This document shows, one piece after another, positions 12,160-17,071 of a stretch of DNA of 17,071 nucleotides. The DNA is taken from assembly GCA_934086355.1 (NCBI GenBank), contig CAKOID010000017.1:1-17071 (forward strand), read 5' to 3'. The DNA is from an uncultured Bacilli bacterium. Lineage in GTDB: Bacteria > Bacillota_I > Bacilli_A > RF39 > UBA660. Position 1 is the first letter of the stretch, and every line of letters starts with the position of its first letter. Position numbers and translations under genes: made by a program. The notes under the pieces were generated by a model. The model ran no database searches. It saw nothing but the letters and a program-made list of their open reading frames with translations, and was not told the origin of the DNA.

Positions 12160-15100
12160 ATTCAGATGCGTTTTCTTCTTCATCAACTACAACTAATTCT
12201 TTTTCTATTTTTGAAGTATCATTGTCTAAAAATTCATTTTCTAATACTTCACTAGGTTCATCATCCATAATTCCTTTTTCAAGTTCTATTGTTATATCAC
12301 TATATTGTTTTGCTCCAGTTCCTGCTGGGATAAGTTTACCAATTATAACATTTTCTTTTAAACCTGTTAAGTGGTCTACTTTTCCTTTTATAGCTGCATC
12401 TGTTAATACTCTTGTAGTTTCTTGGAATGATGCGGCAGATAAGAATGAATCAGTTTCTAGAGAAGATTTTGTAATACCTAATATTATTGGTCTACCTGTT
12501 GCAGGTACTCCGCCACTAAGTAATACTTTTTTATTTCTTTCTGTAAATTCTCTTATACTTACTGTTAAACCAGCTACTAAATCAGTGTCTCCTTCATCAA
12601 CAACTCTCATCTTGTTAATCATACGACTTGCTATTATTTCGACGTGTTTATCTGAAATGTCAACACCTTGTGATTTATAAGCTTTTTGTATTTCTGTTAA
12701 AATGTACTCTTGTGTAGTTATAGGGTCAGTTACTGCAAGTAATTCTTTTGGTGAAATAGTACCTTGAGTTAATTTGTCTCCTGCATTAACTTCGTCGCCA
12801 ACTTCAACATTAAGTTTAGCTCCATAACTTGTTATATGGTCTCTAGCTTCTGTTTTATTTTCAACAGTAACTTTCCATTTACCATTAACATCTTCGATTA
12901 ATACGACTTTACCAGTAATTTCAGAAATTGTTGCTTTTCCTTTTGGATTACGGGCTTCAAATAATTCTTCAACACGTGGAAGACCTTGAGTTATATCTTC
13001 TCCACCTGCAACACCACCTGAGTGGAATGTACGCATTGTTAATTGTGTACCTGGTTCACCAATTGATTGTGCAGCCATTATACCAACAGCTTCACCTGTT
13101 TCAACTAAGTTACCAGTTGCTAAGTTTCTACCATAACATTTTTGACAAACACCATTTGGACTCTTACATGTTAAGATACTTCTTATTTCTACTTCTTTAA
13201 CACCAGCTTTTTCTATTTTAGAAACCATACTTTCATTTAATAAAACATCTTTATCAACGATTATTTCTTTAGTTTCTGGATTTATTACTGGTTTCATAGT
13301 AAATCTTCCTAGTAATCTTTCTGCAAGAGGTTCTACTACACTACCATCTTTGTCATTTAATAAGTCTCTAACAACTAATCCTGATACACATCCACAGTCT
13401 TCATCTTTTACAATTATATCTTGTGAAACATCAACTAAACGACGAGTTAAGTATCCTGAATCGGCTGTACGTAATGCTGTATCTGTATCTCCTTTTCTGG
13501 CACCATGTGTACCTAAGAAGAATTCGTTAACTGAAAGTCCATCACGTAAACTTGATAATATTGGTATTTCTACAGATGAGCCATCTGGTTTTGCCATTAA
13601 TCCACGCATACCAGCCATTTGACAGAATTGGTCTGCACTACCACGTGCACCTGAGTTCATCATCATGAATACAGGATTATGTAAATCAGCTTTTGCTATA
13701 TCACTTAATTTATTTTTTACTTGATCTTTTACACTATTCCATACTGCACAAACACTAGTATAACGTTCTTCTTCAGTAATTAAACCACGAGAGAATTGCT
13801 TATTAATTTTATCTACTTTAGCATGCCCTGCATCAATAAATTCTTGTTTAGAACTATCAACTATAATATCAGATAGAGATACTGTAATACCTGCTAATGT
13901 ACTATATTTGAATCCTAAATCTTTTAACTTATCAAGCATAATACTTGTTTCAGTAGTTTTATATAATTTAAATATTTGTGCAATTATATTTTGTAAAATC
14001 TTTTTATCAAATGGTTTTACAAGTGGCATTGTTTTAATTACTTCTGGAATATTTTCACCCATATCTATAAAATATTTCATTGGAGTAATTCCACTTATAT
14101 TTTCCTTTGTAGGTTCATTCATATATGGGAATGTATCTGGTAATATTTCATTAAATATTAATTTACCAGCAGTAGTAACTAAATATTTATCTTGTACTTC
14201 ATCAATAAATATTCTATGTCTAAATGATCTTACTGGAAGAGCAATTCTTGTATGTAAACTGATTTCTCTTCTTTCATAAGCCATTATTGCTTCATTACTA
14301 TTTTTATAAACTTTACCTTCGTTTGGAAGTCCGGCTTCTTCTATTGTAATGTAATAGTTACCTAATACCATATCTTGACTTGGAGTAACGATTGGTTTTC
14401 CATCTTTTGGAGATAAGATATTGTTGGCACCTAACATTAATATTCTAGCTTCTGCTTTTGCTTCTTCACTTAGAGGAACGTGTACTGCCATTTGATCTCC
14501 ATCGAAGTCAGCATTGAATGCTGCACAAACTAATGGATGTAGTCTAATAGCTTTACCACCAACTAATTTAGGTTCAAATGCTTGGATACCTAATCTATGT
14601 AGTGTTGGTGCACGGTTAAGCATTACTGGATGTTCTGTAATAACATCTTCTACAACATCCCATACACATTCATTTCTTGTATCTATTAATTTTTTTGCTC
14701 CTTTAATATTATGAGCTAAACCACGAGATACTAGTCCATGAATTACATGTGGTTTAAATAACTCTAAAGCCATTTCTTTTGGAATACCACATTGATACAT
14801 TTTTAAGTTTGGTCCTACAACGATAACTGAACGACCAGAATAGTCAACACGTTTACCTAATAAGTTTTGACGGAAACGTCCTTGTTTTCCTTTTAACATA
14901 CTAGATAATGATTTTAATGCTCTATTTCCTGCAGCAGTTACGCTTCTTCCACGTCTACCGTTATCAAATAATGTATCTACTGCTTCTTGTAACATACGTT
15001 TTTCATTTTGTACAATTATTGATGGAGCTCCTAATTCTAATAATTTCTTTAAACGATTATTTCTATTTATAATTCTTCTATATAAATCATTTAAGTCACT

Positions 15101-15853
15101 TGTAGCAAAACGTCCACCATCAAGTTGAATCATTGGACGAAGTTCAGGAGGTATTACTGGAATTACATCTAATACCATCCATTCAGGGCGATTGCCACTT
15201 TCTTGGAATGATACTAGGCAATCTAAACGTTTTACTAATCTTATACGTTTTTGACCAGTTGCACCTTCTAATTCTTTACGTAAATCTTCAACTTCTTTAT
15301 CAACGTCAACTTCTTTTAGTAATTTTTGGATTGCTTCAGCACCCATTCCTACTTCAAAACCACTACCATATTTTTCATAGTATGCTCTATATTCTTTATC
15401 AGATAATGTTTGTTTCTTTTCAAGTGGAGCATTTCCAGGATTAATTACAACGTAACTAACAAAGTATAATACTTCTTCTAAGTCTCTTGGACTCATATCA
15501 AGTACTAATCCCATTTTAGAAGGTACACCTTTAAAGAACCAAATGTGTGAGCAAGGAGAAGCAAGCTCAATGTGTCCCATACGTTCACGACGTACTTTAG
15601 AACGAGTTACTTCTACTCCACATCTATCACAAACAACATTTTTATATCTTAATCTTTTGTATTTACCACAACTACATTCGTAGTCTTTTGTTGGTCCGAA
15701 GATTTTTTCACAGTATAAACCATCTCTTTCAGGTTTTAGGGTACGATAATTTATTGTTTCTGGTTTAGTTACTTCACCATGTGACCAACTTCTAATTTTT
15801 TCAGGACTTGCAATACCTATTTTTATTCCTTTAAAATTATTTACTTCTAACAT
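12158..15853 (-). CDS. rpoC: RNA polymerase subunit beta'
   Basis: This is the catalytic clamp subunit of RNA polymerase. The protein is complete at 1231 residues, close to the 1199 of B. subtilis. The N-terminal zinc site is Cys60, Cys62, Cys75 and Cys78 ([12 protein letters not shown]...[10 protein letters not shown]). The active-site loop [12 protein letters not shown] holds the Mg-binding Asp449, Asp451 and Asp453. [29 protein letters not shown] is the bridge-helix/trigger-loop start. The second zinc site is built from DCGC and [13 protein letters not shown]. There is no large lineage insertion in the trigger loop. The C-terminus ends in an acidic tail ([13 protein letters not shown]...[11 protein letters not shown]). 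Start and rpoB stop share one base (TAATG), with the ribosome-binding site AAGGGGAT inside the rpoB end, so translation is coupled. Confidence 0.98.
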   Translation of the reverse strand: MLEVNNFKGIKIGIASPEKIRSWSHGEVTKPETINYRTLKPERDGLYCEKIFGPTKDYECSCGKYKRLRYKNVVCDRCGVEVTRSKVRRERMGHIELASPCSHIWFFKGVPSKMGLVLDMSPRDLEEVLYFVSYVVINPGNAPLEKKQTLSDKEYRAYYEKYGSGFEVGMGAEAIQKLLKEVDVDKEVEDLRKELEGATGQKRIRLVKRLDCLVSFQESGNRPEWMVLDVIPVIPPELRPMIQLDGGRFATSDLNDLYRRIINRNNRLKKLLELGAPSIIVQNEKRMLQEAVDTLFDNGRRGRSVTAAGNRALKSLSSMLKGKQGRFRQNLLGKRVDYSGRSVIVVGPNLKMYQCGIPKEMALELFKPHVIHGLVSRGLAHNIKGAKKLIDTRNECVWDVVEDVITEHPVMLNRAPTLHRLGIQAFEPKLVGGKAIRLHPLVCAAFNADFDGDQMAVHVPLSEEAKAEARILMLGANNILSPKDGKPIVTPSQDMVLGNYYITIEEAGLPNEGKVYKNSNEAIMAYERREISLHTRIALPVRSFRHRIFIDEVQDKYLVTTAGKLIFNEILPDTFPYMNEPTKENISGITPMKYFIDMGENIPEVIKTMPLVKPFDKKILQNIIAQIFKLYKTTETSIMLDKLKDLGFKYSTLAGITVSLSDIIVDSSKQEFIDAGHAKVDKINKQFSRGLITEEERYTSVCAVWNSVKDQVKNKLSDIAKADLHNPVFMMMNSGARGSADQFCQMAGMRGLMAKPDGSSVEIPILSSLRDGLSVNEFFLGTHGARKGDTDTALRTADSGYLTRRLVDVSQDIIVKDEDCGCVSGLVVRDLLNDKDGSVVEPLAERLLGRFTMKPVINPETKEIIVDKDVLLNESMVSKIEKAGVKEVEIRSILTCKSPNGVCQKCYGRNLATGNLVETGEAVGIMAAQSIGEPGTQLTMRTFHSGGVAGGEDITQGLPRVEELFEARNPKGKATISEITGKVVLIEDVNGKWKVTVENKTEARDHITSYGAKLNVEVGDEVNAGDKLTQGTISPKELLAVTDPITTQEYILTEIQKAYKSQGVDISDKHVEIIASRMINKMRVVDEGDTDLVAGLTVSIREFTERNKKVLLSGGVPATGRPIILGITKSSLETDSFLSAASFQETTRVLTDAAIKGKVDHLTGLKENVIIGKLIPAGTGAKQYSDITIELEKGIMDDEPSEVLENEFLDNDTSKIEKELVVVDEEENASE

Positions 15854-17071
15854 TAAATTTCATCCCCTTCTAAATTACCATCATCAATTCTATCTAATTC
15901 TTCATCAGTAGGTTCATCTGTATTTATTTCTTCATCATCTTCTGTATCATCATATTCCTCATTTTCTTCATCAGGAACATTTTCTATATCATGATTTTCT
16001 TCTTCTATCGGCATTATGTTTTTATTAACATCTATTTCATCAATTGTTATAGGAGCATCATCGTCTGATTCTTCTAATTCATTGATATCATGTATTTCAT
16101 CATTATTATCGATAATTGATATATCTAAGCCTAATGCTTGGAATTCTTTTATTAAAACTCTAAAGCTTTCTGGAACTCCAGCTTGGTTAATATTTTTACC
16201 TTTAACTAACGCTTCATAAACTTTAACACGTCCAACAACATCATCAGATTTTATTGTTAAAATTTCTTGAAGTACATGAGCTGCACCATAAGCATATAAT
16301 GCCCAAACTTCCATTTCTCCGAAACGTTGTCCACCAAATTGTGCTTTACCACCTAATGGTTGTTGTGTTACTAATGAGTAAGGTCCAGTTGAACGAGCAT
16401 GTAACTTATCATCAACCATGTGATGTAATTTAATCATGTACATTACACCAACTGCTACTCTATTTTCAAATGGTTCACCTGTACGTCCATTATAAAGAAC
16501 CGTTTTACCATCTTTATCAAGTCCAGCTTCTTCCATCATTTCAGCAATGTCTTCTACTGTTGCACCATCAAATACTGGAGTTGCACAGTAAACGCCTAAT
16601 TTCTTAGCAGCCATTCCTAAATGTAATTCTAATATTTGTCCTAAGTTCATACGAGATGGAACACCTTGTGGATTAAGTACTATATCAACTGGAGTACCAT
16701 CTGGTAAGTATGGCATATCTTCTTCTGGAAGAATAAGTGATATAACACCTTTGTTTCCATGACGTCCAGACATTTTATCTCCAACTTGGATTTTACGTTT
16801 TTGGATTATATAAACTCTTATAACTTTTGAAACACCTGCAGCAAGTTCATCACTATTTTCTTTAGTATAGATTTTAACATCATGAACGATACCATCTGCA
16901 CCATGTGCTACACGTAATGATGTATCTCTTACTTCACGAGTTTTTTCACCAAATATAGCATGTAATAATTTTTCTTCACTAGTAAGTTCTTGTACTCCTT
17001 TTGGAGTTACTTTACCAACTAAGATATCACCTTCATGAACTTCTGTACCAATACGAATAATACCATTAGCA
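15853..17071 (-). CDS. rpoB: RNA polymerase subunit beta, 3' part
   Basis: The C-terminal 405 residues of RpoB; the gene runs off the right edge of the window in an open frame, so it is partial only because of the window. The frame continues without a stop upstream of the internal Met at 16773. The visible sequence includes [25 protein letters not shown], the [23 protein letters not shown] region, [37 protein letters not shown], and the [23 protein letters not shown] clamp segment that packs on beta'. After ALGLDIS comes a tail of about 87 residues with 41 Asp/Glu and only two basic residues, longer than the acidic tail I know from B. subtilis. It is joined to rpoC by a one-base overlap. Confidence 0.97.
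   Translation of the reverse strand, partial: ANGIIRIGTEVHEGDILVGKVTPKGVQELTSEEKLLHAIFGEKTREVRDTSLRVAHGADGIVHDVKIYTKENSDELAAGVSKVIRVYIIQKRKIQVGDKMSGRHGNKGVISLILPEEDMPYLPDGTPVDIVLNPQGVPSRMNLGQILELHLGMAAKKLGVYCATPVFDGATVEDIAEMMEEAGLDKDGKTVLYNGRTGEPFENRVAVGVMYMIKLHHMVDDKLHARSTGPYSLVTQQPLGGKAQFGGQRFGEMEVWALYAYGAAHVLQEILTIKSDDVVGRVKVYEALVKGKNINQAGVPESFRVLIKEFQALGLDISIIDNNDEIHDINELEESDDDAPITIDEIDVNKNIMPIEEENHDIENVPDEENEEYDDTEDDEEINTDEPTDEELDRIDDGNLEGDEI

Noticed and set aside
12222..15444. Several plus-strand open frames of 66-152 codons opposite rpoC.
   Set aside because: These are antisense shadows of a highly conserved gene, with no promoters or ribosome-binding sites.
1..17071. Possible Mycoplasma-type genetic code (TGA = Trp) because of the extreme AT content.
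   Set aside because: TGA serves as the natural stop in several overlapping gene pairs (e.g. the ATGA junctions at 1803, 5853 and 9005), and conserved Trp positions use TGG.

Overview
This 17 kb window comes from an extremely AT-rich, low-GC Gram-positive chromosome. The gene set (ireB-ruvX-yrzB-mltG-trmR-trhP1-trhP2-greA and rpoB-rpoC) is typical of Bacilli/Bacillota. Genes end in TGA as well as TAA and TAG, so the standard bacterial code applies and this is not a Mycoplasma-type code 4 genome. MltG implies a peptidoglycan wall. Two surface proteins of a style common in uncultured gut Bacilli suggest an RF39- or Erysipelotrichia-like organism, but the species cannot be named from sequence alone. 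Every confident protein gene lies on the minus strand, so transcription runs from right to left.

Right end (about 12.1-17.1 kb): the 3' part of rpoB and all of rpoC, coupled by a one-base TAATG overlap and closed by a strong terminator. Next comes a small gene for a transposase-like helix-turn-helix protein with its own promoter (11863-12066). A 340-base non-coding gap follows. It holds a strong promoter, a candidate structured RNA containing a run of 11 G (11 C on the plus strand), and a terminator, all lying just upstream of a large surface-protein gene (9323-11521). That protein's C-terminal two thirds resembles phage tail/tail-fibre modules.

Centre (4.1-9.3 kb): one long operon from a good sigma-A promoter: ireB, ruvX, yrzB, mltG, trmR, trhP1, trhP2 and probably greA. 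It joins PASTA-kinase signalling, rRNA processing/recombination, peptidoglycan strand termination, wobble-uridine tRNA modification (hydroxylation, then methylation) and transcript cleavage. The genes overlap or nearly abut. The order matches Bacillus subtilis yrzL-yrrK-yrzB-yrrL-yrrM-yrrN-yrrO...greA, but udk is absent.

Left part (0.7-4.0 kb): a second secreted or anchored surface protein with its own promoter and terminator, then a two-gene unit coding for a VTT/DedA-like membrane protein and RmuC.

Far left (1-715): no conventional gene, but the most unusual structure here. A 213-base block occurs twice (positions 1 and 502, four mismatches). Each copy carries a promoter, a good ribosome-binding site and an identical 25-residue hydrophobic peptide gene on the minus strand. 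Between the copies, on the plus strand, is a promoter/terminator pair that would make a small RNA of about 70 nt whose 3' tail can pair with the peptide mRNA's ribosome-binding site. This looks like a tandemly duplicated type I toxin-antitoxin-like module. The role is inferred from layout, not shown.
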